Of a stretch of 64,000 nt of DNA, positions 7,885 through 16,648 are shown in pieces (position 1 is the stretch's first letter; the number at the start of each line of letters is the position of its first letter). The notes under the pieces are model-generated. The model made no database searches and was not told where the DNA came from. It saw only the letters and a list, made by a program, of their open reading frames with translations. The translations under genes and the position numbers were made by a program. Origin of the DNA: an uncultured Clostridia bacterium (GTDB taxonomy: Bacteria; Bacillota; Clostridia; UMGS1810); contig CAKSPF010000002.1 of NCBI GenBank assembly GCA_934481345.1, forward strand, positions 124,001-188,000, read 5' to 3'.

Positions 7885-8526
7885 TTATTCTATATTCTCG
7901 GATTCATTTACTGTAAGTATAAGCTTTTCTATCTTCTTTTTTATGCGCTGGAGAGCATTGTCAATTGATTTTTCGCTTTTGTTAAGAGCTGCGGCAATGT
8001 CAACATAGCTTTTTCCGTCAAGGTACTGCCTCAGCACGTCGGACTCATAATCGCTTAATGTATCCATTATTTTTTTTTCTATAATAACATAGCGCTCGCG
8101 GCTTATCATTATTTCTTCCGGGTCAAGACGGTGCTTTTCTGTAAGTGAATCCAAAAGAGCATTTTCGTTTTCGTCGTCATATATCGGTTTGTTCAGTGAA
8201 ATATATGAATTGAGCGGTATATGTTTTTGCCTTGTGGCTGTTTTTATGGCAGTGATTATCTGTCTTGTTATGCACAAATCGGCAAAAGTGCGGAAATTTG
8301 TTCCGGAGTTTGCTCTGTAGTCGCGGATTGCTTTGTACAGACCGATCATGCCTTCCTGTATAATATCTTCGCGGTCGGCGCCGATCAAAAAATATGTGCG
8401 TGATTTGGCGCGTACAAAATTGCGGTATTTGTCCAATATGTATTCTACGGCATCGCCGTTGCCGTTTTGCGCTTCGTTTATAATATCTTCCTCTGTTTTT
8501 CCGTAGAATTTTTCGCAATTGTTCAC
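7885..8526 (-). CDS. sigH: RNA polymerase sporulation sigma factor SigH
   Basis: A sigma-70 family factor of 213 residues. Region 2 is almost identical to Bacillus SigH: KYRNFVRAKSRTYFLIGADR, EDIIQEGMIGLYKAIRDY, and TRQIITAIKTATRQKHIPLN with the -10 recognition helix. Region 4 ends in KSIDNALQRIKKKIEKL. SigH starts the sporulation programme by transcribing early genes such as spo0A and the sigF operon. Two in-frame GTG codons lie close together; GTG 8526 is chosen because AGGCGGT sits seven bases before it, whereas GTG 8535 overlaps that site. In Bacillus sigH is near ribosomal protein genes, as here. It is transcribed away from spoIIIA. Confidence 0.95.
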   Translation of the reverse strand: MNNCEKFYGKTEEDIINEAQNGNGDAVEYILDKYRNFVRAKSRTYFLIGADREDIIQEGMIGLYKAIRDYRANSGTNFRTFADLCITRQIITAIKTATRQKHIPLNSYISLNKPIYDDENENALLDSLTEKHRLDPEEIMISRERYVIIEKKIMDTLSDYESDVLRQYLDGKSYVDIAAALNKSEKSIDNALQRIKKKIEKLILTVNESENIE

Positions 8527-8648
8527 AAGTATCACCGCCTACAGCAATTTTATAAGAAAATTATCGTTTTGTCAAGATTTTTGAAAATTAAAGACAAGCG
8601 GTTCTATTATTTGATGACAGTTAATATATCTAAAGTGAGGTGGGACAA

Positions 8649-9569
8649 ATGAAAAATAATATATTATGTGACATTGAGCAGTATTTGCCCGAGCCTGTGG
8701 CTAAGTGCCTCGGAGAAACCGACAGTGAATACATAAGCGGACTGTGTGAGGTGCGTATTACGCTCGGAAGACCTATTGTTGCGGATTTTTTCGGCAGACT
8801 TGAATTCCTGAAAAACTTTAGTGACGGCAGTATAATCACTGCTGACAGAATGAGTATAAAAAAAGTGGTGGATACAGTGACGCGCGGCAGTATGTACTCT
8901 GTAAATGAAACTATAAAGAGAGGGTTTGTCACCGTCCGCGGAGGCCACCGAATCGGTTTTTGCGGTACGGCGGTAAGCGGTGAGGGCGGCGTCAGACATA
9001 TTAAAGATATATCATCGGTTTGCATACGCATAAGCCGCAGCGTAAAGGCAAGCGCTGCAAAAATAAAAGACGAGCTGTGCACAAAAAAACGTGTGTATAA
9101 CGTGTTGATTGCTTCTCCGCCCGGATGCGGAAAAACCACAGTCCTGCGTGATGCGTGCAGAATGCTTGCAGACGGCGAGCTGCCGTGCGGTATGCAAAAA
9201 GTAGGTATTGCAGATGAAAGAAGTGAAATTGCGGCAGTTTATGAAGCCGTGCCTCAGCATGATGTCGGCTGCTGTTCATTCGTCTGTGACGGATATAATA
9301 AAGCGGAGGCAATGCAAATGATGCTCAGGTCAATGTCGCCGAACGTTATTGCAACCGATGAAATAGGCAGCGAGGCTGATTTTGCCGCAGTAAGAACGGC
9401 TCTTAAAAGCGGCGTCAGCGTTATAGCCACGGCACATGCAGACACTATTGATGATTTGTGCTTTAAATACGGTGCTCAAAATATACGGCAATGCTTTGAA
9501 AAGATAGTATTTTTGAGAGCAAAAGGTGTGACCGGCAAAATATACAGGAGGGATAACAATGATTATTAA
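8649..9569 (+). CDS. spoIIIAA: Stage III sporulation protein AA (secretion-type ATPase)
   Basis: A 306-residue cytosolic ATPase related to type II/IV secretion ATPases. It powers the SpoIIIA-SpoIIQ channel between mother cell and forespore. The Walker A motif is PPGCGKTT (157-164), and Walker B lies near NVIATDEIG (232-240). ATG 8649 follows GAGGTGGG; the GTG nine bases earlier would overlap the ribosome binding site. It is the first gene of the eight-gene spoIIIA operon and overlaps spoIIIAB by 11 bases. In Bacillus the operon is driven by sigma-E. The preceding 110 bases contain no convincing vegetative promoter. Confidence 0.97.
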   Translation: MKNNILCDIEQYLPEPVAKCLGETDSEYISGLCEVRITLGRPIVADFFGRLEFLKNFSDGSIITADRMSIKKVVDTVTRGSMYSVNETIKRGFVTVRGGHRIGFCGTAVSGEGGVRHIKDISSVCIRISRSVKASAAKIKDELCTKKRVYNVLIASPPGCGKTTVLRDACRMLADGELPCGMQKVGIADERSEIAAVYEAVPQHDVGCCSFVCDGYNKAEAMQMMLRSMSPNVIATDEIGSEADFAAVRTALKSGVSVIATAHADTIDDLCFKYGAQNIRQCFEKIVFLRAKGVTGKIYRRDNNDY

Positions 9570-10074
9570 GATTGTGGGCATGGTTCTAGTTATGGTATCG
9601 GCATCGCTTATAGGATGCAGCTTCGCTCAGTGCCTTGCGGCAAGAGAAAGGGAGCTGTTTAATCTTGCCGACGCGGTTGAGCTTATGATTAATGAGCTTG
9701 AATATTCACTTGAACCCGTAAAATTGCTTTTTTACAGGGTACAGCCTTTTGCAAAGGGGATAACCGGCGATTTGTATGAGCTGATTTCACAGTATGTAAA
9801 TGACGGCATGAGCGCAGGAGAAGCATGGTGCAAGGCTCTTGAAAAGACTGCACCTGTTATGTGCCTGAAAAAATCCGACTGCGATTTTCTGAAAAGCTGT
9901 TCGGATGTGTTCAGTGCGTATGAAGCCGAACAGCAGAAATGGCAGCTGAGGGCGCTTAAAAAGAAAATCGAACAGCTTGGAAACGATGCGGCACAGAGCA
10001 GGCAAAAAAACAGCAGGCTTGCCGGAATGCTCGGTATATACGGCGGTGTGCTTATATGCGCCGTTCTGTTTTAG
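9559..10074 (+). CDS. spoIIIAB: Stage III sporulation protein AB
   Basis: A 171-residue membrane protein, the usual SpoIIIAB length, with an N-terminal membrane segment (about 2-24), a helical middle and a C-terminal hydrophobic segment ending at ICAVLF. The family feature ELMINELEYSLEPV is present after the first helix. It resembles GspF-like secretion platform proteins and belongs to the feeding-tube complex. Translation is coupled to spoIIIAA by an 11-base overlap, with AGGAGGG inside the previous gene. Confidence 0.95.
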   Translation: MIIKIVGMVLVMVSASLIGCSFAQCLAARERELFNLADAVELMINELEYSLEPVKLLFYRVQPFAKGITGDLYELISQYVNDGMSAGEAWCKALEKTAPVMCLKKSDCDFLKSCSDVFSAYEAEQQKWQLRALKKKIEQLGNDAAQSRQKNSRLAGMLGIYGGVLICAVLF

Positions 10075-10084
10075 GTAAAAAATC

Positions 10085-10279
10085 ATGGGTACAGAACTTA
10101 TTTTTCAGATAGCGGCAATCGGGATTATAGTTTCCGTGCTGTACCGTTTGCTGGTACAGTCCGGCAGAGATGAACAGGCGTTTATGGTTTCAATTGCCGG
10201 TCTTATAGTAGTTATGCTGATGGTGGTGCGCCAGGTAAGCACACTCTTTGAAACGGTCAGGGAGCTGTTTGGCATATGA
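10085..10279 (+). CDS. spoIIIAC: Stage III sporulation protein AC
   Basis: A 64-residue protein with two membrane helices (about 4-24 and 32-50) separated by the SGRDEQAFM loop, matching the short SpoIIIAC family. It is a membrane component of the SpoIIIA channel. It overlaps spoIIIAD by four bases (ATGA). Confidence 0.95.
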   Translation: MGTELIFQIAAIGIIVSVLYRLLVQSGRDEQAFMVSIAGLIVVMLMVVRQVSTLFETVRELFGI

Positions 10280-10659
10280 TAATAAAAATAGCGGTATTTG
10301 CAATCTGCGCTTCGCTTTTCTGCATTCTGTTAAAACAGGATTTTAAGCCGGGCGCGGTAATGCTTTCGGCGGCGTGCTGCTGTGCGGTGTTCCTTATGTG
10401 CATAAGTCTTACGGACCGATTTTTAAGCGGATTGGAATCCGTAAAAAAACTAAGTGGTGTAAACGGCGAGTGTATAACCGTTATAGTAAAAACGCTTGCC
10501 GTAGCGTATGCCACGAGCTTCGGTGCCGATATATGCTCGGACGCCGGCGAAAAGGCTATTGCCGCCGCGGTTGAAACTGCCGGTAAACTTATAATGCTTT
10601 CTATGGCGCTCCCGATGCTCGGAGGTATATTTGAAACAATATCGAAAATGCTGGGATAA
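10276..10659 (+). CDS. spoIIIAD: Stage III sporulation protein AD
   Basis: A 127-residue integral membrane protein with three to four hydrophobic segments and the conserved TLAVAYATSFGADICSDAGE block of SpoIIIAD. It is paralogous to SpoIIIAC over its first half. It is a membrane part of the mother cell-forespore channel and is translationally coupled to spoIIIAC. Confidence 0.95.
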   Translation: MIIKIAVFAICASLFCILLKQDFKPGAVMLSAACCCAVFLMCISLTDRFLSGLESVKKLSGVNGECITVIVKTLAVAYATSFGADICSDAGEKAIAAAVETAGKLIMLSMALPMLGGIFETISKMLG

Positions 10660-10661
10660 AA

Positions 10662-11789
10662 ATGAAAAATACACTTAATAGATATTTAAAAAAACAGTAT
10701 ATTGTTATAATAACAGCGGCGGTACTCTTTTTTTTCGCTTTAAGTATAACCGCATTTGCCGGATATGAAGAACTCATACCCGATGTGCAGGTTGATGAAC
10801 TGGAGCTGCTTACTGACGGCAAAAGTTTTGCGGAGCTTGTCGGTTCAATCGCAAACGGCGATAAGGCGGAAACCGGCGGAATTGCCGAAAAACTAATTTC
10901 ATATTTTGCCGGAGATATTAAAAAAGGCTTGACGTATATTACGGCTATACTGGGATTTGCAATGATGAGCGCATGTGTAAAGGGAGCGGCTGTGAAGCTT
11001 CCGTCCGAAAACGGTGACACTGCTTTTCTGATAATTTACTGTGTTATTGCGGCATTTTTGCTTGGAATTTTAAAAACGGCGGTTGGTATTGCTTCGGATG
11101 CCGCCGAAAAAATAATTGCATTTGTAAAAATGAGTATCCCGGCATATATAGGAATTGTTTCGGCAACTCTGCCCTCGGGCACGGGAAATTTGAACGGAAT
11201 ATTTGTCCTTATGGTAAATGTGGTATCGGAATTTGCCGGAAGCTTTATGCTGAAAGTTCTTTTTTATATAGGTGTTATGTATATAATAAACAATATGTCG
11301 ACAGAAATACATATTCTGAAGCTGATTGAGCTTGTACGCCAGTTTATGTTTTGGATACTCGGATTTTTGCTTACTGTTTTTGCAGGTATGACGGGTTTTT
11401 CGGGCATTGCGGTTTCTGCCGCTTCAAAATCGGGCATGAATGCAGTGAAATATACTGTCGGCCATGCAGTTCCGCTTGTCGGAGGATTTCTTGCGGATTC
11501 GGCAGAAATAATTTATTCATCGGCTGTCATATTGAAAAGCGCCATAGGTACTGCGGGTATAATTGCTCTGTTTTCGATATGCCTCATACCCGTGGTAAAG
11601 CTTTTTATAATGGGTATGCTTTTAAAGACCGCGGCAGGACTTGCGGAACCTTTTTGCGATAAGCGGATAAGCGACTGTACGGCTGCTGCCGGGCAGACGG
11701 TTATACATATCATGATATGCGTGATACTCGTGTGCGTTATGTTTATTTTTACAACCGCAGTTATTCTTGTAGCAGGAACGGGAGGATAA
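10662..11789 (+). CDS. spoIIIAE: Stage III sporulation protein AE
   Basis: A 375-residue polytopic membrane protein with an N-terminal signal-anchor-like helix (about 13-32) followed by an extracytoplasmic loop and about seven further helices. Characteristic stretches include SIPAYIGIVSATLPSG and TGFSGIAVSAASKSGMNAVK. SpoIIIAE is the largest membrane subunit of the feeding-tube complex. It begins two bases after spoIIIAD and is followed one base later by spoIIIAF, as in the standard operon. Confidence 0.96.
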   Translation: MKNTLNRYLKKQYIVIITAAVLFFFALSITAFAGYEELIPDVQVDELELLTDGKSFAELVGSIANGDKAETGGIAEKLISYFAGDIKKGLTYITAILGFAMMSACVKGAAVKLPSENGDTAFLIIYCVIAAFLLGILKTAVGIASDAAEKIIAFVKMSIPAYIGIVSATLPSGTGNLNGIFVLMVNVVSEFAGSFMLKVLFYIGVMYIINNMSTEIHILKLIELVRQFMFWILGFLLTVFAGMTGFSGIAVSAASKSGMNAVKYTVGHAVPLVGGFLADSAEIIYSSAVILKSAIGTAGIIALFSICLIPVVKLFIMGMLLKTAAGLAEPFCDKRISDCTAAAGQTVIHIMICVILVCVMFIFTTAVILVAGTGG

Positions 11790-11790
11790 A

Positions 11791-12261
11791 ATGCATAAAC
11801 TCAATTCGTATGTGATTGCTGTCAGCTTTGCAATAATTCTTTGTGTCGCATTTGAAATACTCACACCGAATAAAAAGTACCGTTACATAGTGCGTATTGT
11901 GTCGGGGCTGTTTATTTTGAATACCTTGCTTGAACCGCTCGGAAACATAATGAATTTTAACCTTGACAGTATTGATATCGCTAATGAAAATTACGGTGAA
12001 ATTATGGAAAACTATTCATATTATGAAGAAAAAGCAAAAAATAAATTTGACAGTGCGGTTTACAGCGCCGCCGCGGAAAGCATGGAAAAAGAAATCAAAT
12101 CATATGCCGCATCTGTTCTGCAATGCAAGGCTGCGGTTTCTGTGGCGGCTTCGCAGGATAATGTAAGCATCAGACTCGGCGCTGTGCCGGAGGATAAAAA
12201 GAGCGAAATAACGGCGTATATAAAAAATAACTTCGGGATTATTCCTGAATTTACGGAGTGA
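11791..12261 (+). CDS. spoIIIAF: Stage III sporulation protein AF
   Basis: A 156-residue protein with two N-terminal membrane helices (about 7-25 and 33-52) and a soluble C-terminal domain with the ring-building fold found in SpoIIIAF/AG/AH and EscJ-type secretion proteins. The stretch ILTPNKKYRYIVRIVSGLFI is typical. It is part of the channel stack in the intermembrane space. Confidence 0.93.
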   Translation: MHKLNSYVIAVSFAIILCVAFEILTPNKKYRYIVRIVSGLFILNTLLEPLGNIMNFNLDSIDIANENYGEIMENYSYYEEKAKNKFDSAVYSAAAESMEKEIKSYAASVLQCKAAVSVAASQDNVSIRLGAVPEDKKSEITAYIKNNFGIIPEFTE

Positions 12262-12265
12262 TAAA

Positions 12266-12784
12266 ATGAATTTTAAACTTCCTGTACTGAAAAAACTCAA
12301 AATAAAGCAGCTTTCGGTGATTTTGCTTGCAGGTGCGCTTTTGCTTGCCCTTTCAAATTTGGCGGCCGTGGATACAAAAAGCAAAAAAACACAGCAGATT
12401 TCCGAAAAGAGCAGCAGCGTAGAAAGCGAGAATACCGAAAAACGGCTTGCGGAAATAATAGGCAGGGTGAAGGGGGTAAGCAATGTAAGCGTGTTTGTTA
12501 CTTACGAAAACAACGGTGTGCACAAAACGGCAGATAATCTGAAGGAAACTACCTCAATAAAAGACGGCGGCACAGATGTTTCGCGCGAAAACACAAAGGT
12601 AATGAAAAAACAGTCTGCATCCGAGGAGCCGTTTGTAAGCGAGGAAACACTTCCGCAGGTGAGAGGAGTGCTTATCGTTGCAAAGGGAGTCGGCAGCCCT
12701 GCGGTTAATGCCGAAATAACCGATGCGGTTTCAGCCGTTTTGGGTGTAGCAGTTCATAAGGTTAAAATTTTGCAGTCGGATTGA
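12266..12784 (+). CDS. spoIIIAG: Stage III sporulation protein AG
   Basis: A 172-residue protein with one N-terminal membrane anchor (about 13-31) and an extracytoplasmic domain holding the ring-building motif: RLAEIIGRVKGVSNVSVFVTY, then PQVRGVLIVAKGVGSPAV and a C-terminal helix. In Bacillus, SpoIIIAG forms a large ring in the intermembrane space. It sits four bases after spoIIIAF. Confidence 0.94.
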   Translation: MNFKLPVLKKLKIKQLSVILLAGALLLALSNLAAVDTKSKKTQQISEKSSSVESENTEKRLAEIIGRVKGVSNVSVFVTYENNGVHKTADNLKETTSIKDGGTDVSRENTKVMKKQSASEEPFVSEETLPQVRGVLIVAKGVGSPAVNAEITDAVSAVLGVAVHKVKILQSD

Positions 12785-12799
12785 CGAAGGGAGATTAAT

Positions 12800-13378
12800 A
12801 TGTTTATGGTTTTAAAAAAGAAACAAATGCTTATAGTTACTTTGGTGCTCATGCTTGCAATAGCCGGCTATCTTAATTACAGATATGACGGCGACGGGGC
12901 AAAGGATGTGCTCAGCATAAGCGGCGATGGTGAGCCGGAAGTTGGAGATACGGCTATGGTAAATGCCGAAAACCGTGATAATTCAAAGGATACGGCAGAT
13001 AAAAATACCGAAAATACCGAAAAAAACAAATCAGCGGACGACTATTTTGCACCTTACCGAATGGAACGCGAAAAAACCCGCGCAAAGGTGAAGGAAGAAC
13101 TTGAAAAAACGGTAAACAGCACCTCGTCATCGGATGAGGCAAAGAAAAATGCGGAACAGCAGCTGTCAGACATTGCCAAGGCGATATCCGATGAGTCGGC
13201 TGCGGAATCCACTCTTAAAACAAAGGGATTTGAAGATGTTGTAGTGTTTATAAACGGCGATTCAATAAATGTCACAGTGCGCAGCGACGGGCTTTCTACG
13301 GCAGATACAGCCAAGATTATAGACGCAGTTTACGGAATTACTAAAAATAATAATATAAAAATAGTTGAAGTTGAGTAA
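12800..13378 (+). CDS. spoIIIAH: Stage III sporulation protein AH
   Basis: A 192-residue protein with an N-terminal membrane anchor (about 9-25), a long charged low-complexity linker (about 40-100) and a C-terminal ring-building domain (about 105-192) with GFEDVVVFINGDSINVTV. In Bacillus this domain docks with forespore SpoIIQ, so it joins the two sides of the channel. It is the last gene of the operon. A vegetative promoter for the next gene lies inside its final codons. Confidence 0.94.
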   Translation: MFMVLKKKQMLIVTLVLMLAIAGYLNYRYDGDGAKDVLSISGDGEPEVGDTAMVNAENRDNSKDTADKNTENTEKNKSADDYFAPYRMEREKTRAKVKEELEKTVNSTSSSDEAKKNAEQQLSDIAKAISDESAAESTLKTKGFEDVVVFINGDSINVTVRSDGLSTADTAKIIDAVYGITKNNNIKIVEVE

Positions 13379-13393
13379 AATTTGTGTTATACT
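13365..13393 (+). promoter_or_regulatory. Promoter of the Asp23-family gene
   Basis: TTGAAG (13365-13370), a 17-base spacer and TATACT (13388-13393) form a good vegetative promoter inside the 3' end of spoIIIAH. It gives the housekeeping genes downstream expression independent of the sporulation operon. Confidence 0.65.
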
Positions 13394-13423
13394 ATATAAT
13401 AAAATCGTTTGGGAGATGAATTT

Positions 13424-13840
13424 ATGGACGAATTAAATGAAAAAAACGAACTTACAGGCAACGTTAAAATTTCTGATGAAGTAGTCGTTACAATCGCTTC
13501 CGTTGCGGTATCGGAGATTGACGGCGTGAGCGGTACGGGAACGGGCATTGTCGAGGGCATTGCGCGTAAGTTTTCTAAGAAAACCACCTCCGGCGGCATT
13601 AAAGTTACAATGACGGAGGACGCAGTTTCTCTCGATATAAATGTTATTATGAAATACGGTGTGAGAATACCCGAAGTTGCATGGAATGTTCAGGACGCTG
13701 TTAAAAGAGAGGTTGAGCTTATGACAGGTCTTGCCGTGGAACGGGTAAACGTAAGGGTTGTAGGTATTGAAGTTCCGCAGGAAACAGTGCCTGAGCCCGA
13801 ACATGACGAGGACATTGAAAACACAACAGAGAATGAATGA
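13424..13840 (+). CDS. Asp23/Gls24 family envelope stress protein
   Basis: A 138-residue member of the Asp23/Gls24 (DUF322) family, with the conserved core VKISDEVVVTIASVAVSEI, then GGIKVTMTEDAVSLDINVIM and VKREVELMTGLAVERVNVRV. Family members line the membrane or act in cell-envelope homeostasis. Clostridial and Bacillus members (YqhY) are encoded between the spoIIIA/acc region and nusB, as here; Bacillus YqhY affects acetyl-CoA carboxylase. ATG 13424 follows GGGAGATG; the earlier in-frame TTG overlaps that site. It has its own promoter and terminator. Confidence 0.9.
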   Translation: MDELNEKNELTGNVKISDEVVVTIASVAVSEIDGVSGTGTGIVEGIARKFSKKTTSGGIKVTMTEDAVSLDINVIMKYGVRIPEVAWNVQDAVKREVELMTGLAVERVNVRVVGIEVPQETVPEPEHDEDIENTTENE

Positions 13841-13842
13841 TT

Positions 13843-13879
13843 GACAAACCCTGTTGTGTTTCGGCAGGGTTTGTTTTTT
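13843..13879 (+). terminator. Terminator after the Asp23-family gene
   Basis: ACAAACCCTG (13844-13853) pairs with CAGGGTTTGT (13865-13874), followed by a T run to 13879. It separates the Asp23 gene from nusB, so nusB probably depends on partial read-through or on a promoter in 13880-13925 that I could not define. Confidence 0.85.
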
Positions 13880-13937
13880 ACAGCATTGTTTTTACGCGGC
13901 AGTATCCGTAAAAACACTTATAATTCGGAGGATAAAC

Positions 13938-14342
13938 ATGAGCAGAAAAATGGCGCGTGAGTGTGCTTTTAAGCTTATTTACGAGATTCCGTTTCATCCG
14001 GATTCCACTGTTCAGAGCAGAATGGAGTTTTTCGGTGAATCAGAGGAATACGGCAAGCTTAATGAAAACGACGTTGCTTACCTTAATCAAACGGTGAACA
14101 ACTGTTTTGAACATATAAACGAAATTGATGAAAAACTGAGCGGTTCGCTTAAAAACTGGACTTTGGCAAGATTGCCGAAGGTAAACCTTTCTATTTTAAG
14201 GCTTTCTTTAAGCGAGATGAGCTTCGGCGGTGATATTCCGTATCAGATTTCCATAAACGAAGCCGTGGAACTTGCGAAAAAATACGGTGATGATGATGCA
14301 CCCGCATTTATAAACGGCGTCCTTGCCGACGTTATCAAATAA
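13938..14342 (+). CDS. nusB: Transcription antitermination factor NusB
   Basis: A 134-residue all-helical RNA-binding protein with the NusB signatures MSRKMARECAFKLIYEI and the C-terminal ISINEAVELAKKYGDDDAPAFINGVL. NusB with S10 binds boxA in rRNA leaders and prevents premature termination. ATG 13938 follows CGGAGG; a longer in-frame extension runs into the terminator and is rejected. The order nusB-xseA-xseB-ispA is common in Firmicutes. Confidence 0.96.
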   Translation: MSRKMARECAFKLIYEIPFHPDSTVQSRMEFFGESEEYGKLNENDVAYLNQTVNNCFEHINEIDEKLSGSLKNWTLARLPKVNLSILRLSLSEMSFGGDIPYQISINEAVELAKKYGDDDAPAFINGVLADVIK

Positions 14343-14361
14343 TCCGCGGAGGTTGTCTTTG

Positions 14362-15573
14362 ATGAAGGTTATTACGGTAAAGGAGCTTAATGCATATATA
14401 AAGAATAAGCTGGACTCCGATTCCAATCTTTACGGAATATGTATAAGAGGGGAAATATCAAACTTCAAGCATCACTATACAGGGCATATGTACATGTCGT
14501 TAAAGGATGAATCCGCAAGCGTTAAGGCGGTTATGTTCCGTTCGGGAGCGGCAGGACTTAAATTTGTGCCAAAAAACGGCATGCGTGTTATGGCTTTCGG
14601 AAGAGTGAGCGTTTTTGAACGTGACGGTCAGTATCAGCTTTATATAGACGCCATGTCGCCGGACGGTATCGGTCAGCTTTATGCGGCTTTTGAACAGCTT
14701 AAGGTAAAGCTCGGTGAAATGGGCATATTTGACGAAGAACACAAAAAACCGATACCGAAATATCCGCAGACGGTAGGTGTCGTTACGGCGCCGAACGGTG
14801 CTGCGGTAAGAGATATTATAAATGTTATTTCACGCAGATTTCCTGCGTCCGATATAAAGATATATCCGGCACTTGTTCAGGGAGCAGGTGCGGCAGACTC
14901 CGTATGCAGCGGTATAGAGTATTTTAATGACAAAATGAATGCCGATGTGCTTATAGTGGGCAGAGGCGGAGGCTCTATTGAGGATTTGTGGGCATTTAAT
15001 GAAGAAAAAGTCGCTATGGCGATATATAATTCAAAAATCCCGGTAATTTCTGCCGTAGGGCATGAAACGGATTTCACAATTGCCGATTTTGCGGCGGATT
15101 TGAGGGCGCCGACGCCTTCTGCTGCGGCAGAACTTGCGGTTCCGTCAGCAAATGAGCTTAAAGACAGGCTTGCAAATTCGAGAGCTTTGCTGCTTAAATC
15201 GCTGGGCGAGCTTGTAAGGCACAAGGCGGCGGCACTTGACGCACTTGTATCAAGACGCGTTTTTAAAGAACCGCTTTTGATGCTTGAGGATAAATTCAGA
15301 GCGCTTGACAACTGTGCCGAACGTCTCAGAAACAGCTATGACGGCATACTTGACAAAAAGAAAAACCGGCTTAAAGAATGTATATACAGACTCGGCGCGT
15401 TAAATCCCGTGAATGTTCTTGAGCGCGGTTACAGCGTTGCCGTGTGTGAAAACAAAGTTGTAAAGAAAACGGAGGACGTGCAGTGTGGACAAAAATTAAG
15501 CCTGCGTGTTACCGACGGTACGATAGACTGCATGGTTGAGAAAACCGAAAAGACAGTTTTGAGGGGTGATTAA
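14362..15573 (+). CDS. xseA: Exodeoxyribonuclease VII large subunit
   Basis: A 403-residue nuclease subunit. An N-terminal OB-fold (about 1-100) contains IRGEISNFKHHYTGHMYMSL. The catalytic domain has VGVVTAPNGAAVRDI, VGRGGGSIEDLWAFNEE and PVISAVGHETDFTIADFAAD. With XseB it degrades single-stranded DNA from both ends into oligonucleotides. ATG 14362 follows CGGAGG and is followed by MKVITVKELNAY, the usual family start. The gene is adjacent to xseB with no gap. Confidence 0.97.
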   Translation: MKVITVKELNAYIKNKLDSDSNLYGICIRGEISNFKHHYTGHMYMSLKDESASVKAVMFRSGAAGLKFVPKNGMRVMAFGRVSVFERDGQYQLYIDAMSPDGIGQLYAAFEQLKVKLGEMGIFDEEHKKPIPKYPQTVGVVTAPNGAAVRDIINVISRRFPASDIKIYPALVQGAGAADSVCSGIEYFNDKMNADVLIVGRGGGSIEDLWAFNEEKVAMAIYNSKIPVISAVGHETDFTIADFAADLRAPTPSAAAELAVPSANELKDRLANSRALLLKSLGELVRHKAAALDALVSRRVFKEPLLMLEDKFRALDNCAERLRNSYDGILDKKKNRLKECIYRLGALNPVNVLERGYSVAVCENKVVKKTEDVQCGQKLSLRVTDGTIDCMVEKTEKTVLRGD

Positions 15574-15804
15574 ATGGCACAGAAAAAAACATTTGAAAAC
15601 AGCATAGATGAGCTTGAAAAAATAATAAATTCACTTGAGGACGGCGATGCACCGCTCGACGAGTGCATAAAGCTTTTTGAAAAAGGGGTTAAACTGTCTG
15701 ACGAGTGCCTTAAAATGCTTGACGGCGCACAGCAGAAAATAACGCTCCTTAAAAATGACGGCGAGGTTGAATTTACTGCAAATGAGGACACAGATAATGA
15801 GTGA
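15574..15804 (+). CDS. xseB: Exodeoxyribonuclease VII small subunit
   Basis: A 76-residue coiled protein with the XseB pattern FENSIDELEKIINSLEDGD, then LDECIKLFEKGVKL. Several copies bind each XseA. It starts directly after the xseA stop and overlaps ispA by eight bases, so the three genes are translationally coupled. Confidence 0.97.
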   Translation: MAQKKTFENSIDELEKIINSLEDGDAPLDECIKLFEKGVKLSDECLKMLDGAQQKITLLKNDGEVEFTANEDTDNE

Positions 15805-16639
15805 TTTTTTTTCGGAATATAAAGAAAGAATAAAATGTATAGACAGCTACATGGAAAAAAGATTCGGCGAGTTTAAAAACTGCGAAGATGTGATATATGA
15901 CGCAATGCATTACAGCGTTTTCAACGGCGGAAAAAGAATACGCTCCGTCCTGTGTGTGGAAACCGCAAGAATGCTCGGCGCAGGCGAAGATGCCGCTTTG
16001 CCGTTTGCAATGGGCATTGAGCTTATACATGCGTTTTCGCTTGTGCATGACGATTTGCCGTGCATGGACAATGCCGACACAAGGCGCTCGCAGCCGAGCT
16101 GCCACAAAAAATATGGTGAAACTATGGCACTTCTGGCAGGCGACGCACTTTTAAATACCGCATATGAGATTATGGCGGCAGAGTGCGCCAAAAGCACCAA
16201 AGCAGCATTGGCTATGCAGCATATAGCAAAATCAGCCGGAGTAAACGGCATGATAAACGGACAGGTAAGAGATTTGGAGCTTGCCGAAAAGGGCAACGCC
16301 GATGAAAGCAAGCTGATTGCTTTGATTGAACAAAAAACCATGGCTTTGATTATGACCGGTGTAATGAGCGGTGCGTACATAGCCGGTGCGGATGAAAAGA
16401 CTTTGAAAAAGCTCGAAGAATTTGCATACTGCATAGGCATGGCATTTCAGATAAGAGATGATTTTGAGGATGAGGAGGAGGACAAAAATTCGGAGCACGA
16501 TGTTCCTAATTTTATAAATGTTCTCGGCCGTTCAAAGGCTCTTGAAAAAATGAATTACTACAGCGGCAAAGCTATAGAAATTATTGATGAATTTGAAAAT
16601 AACGGGTTCATAAAAGGACTTGTTGAATATTTATTTTAA
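15797..16639 (+). CDS. ispA: Polyprenyl synthase (geranyl/farnesyl diphosphate synthase)
   Basis: A 280-residue short-chain isoprenyl diphosphate synthase. Motifs are GGKRIRSVL (IPP binding), the first aspartate-rich motif HDDLPCMDNADTRR, GDALLNTAYE, and the second motif FQIRDDFEDEEED. It makes farnesyl diphosphate from IPP and DMAPP, feeding undecaprenyl phosphate and quinones. The second motif is richer in acids than the usual DDILD. It overlaps xseB by eight bases. It ends ten bases before OLE RNA, and dxs of the same isoprenoid pathway follows oapA. Confidence 0.95.
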   Translation: MSDFFSEYKERIKCIDSYMEKRFGEFKNCEDVIYDAMHYSVFNGGKRIRSVLCVETARMLGAGEDAALPFAMGIELIHAFSLVHDDLPCMDNADTRRSQPSCHKKYGETMALLAGDALLNTAYEIMAAECAKSTKAALAMQHIAKSAGVNGMINGQVRDLELAEKGNADESKLIALIEQKTMALIMTGVMSGAYIAGADEKTLKKLEEFAYCIGMAFQIRDDFEDEEEDKNSEHDVPNFINVLGRSKALEKMNYYSGKAIEIIDEFENNGFIKGLVEYLF

Positions 16640-16648
16640 TAAAATAAA

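Noticed and set aside
8540..8648. Sigma-E promoter before spoIIIAA
   Set aside because: Expected from Bacillus, but only weak matches such as TTCTATT with AATATATC were seen, so none is listed as a feature.
13843..13879. Antitermination or leader element ahead of nusB
   Set aside because: Simple stem with a T run; an ordinary terminator is enough.
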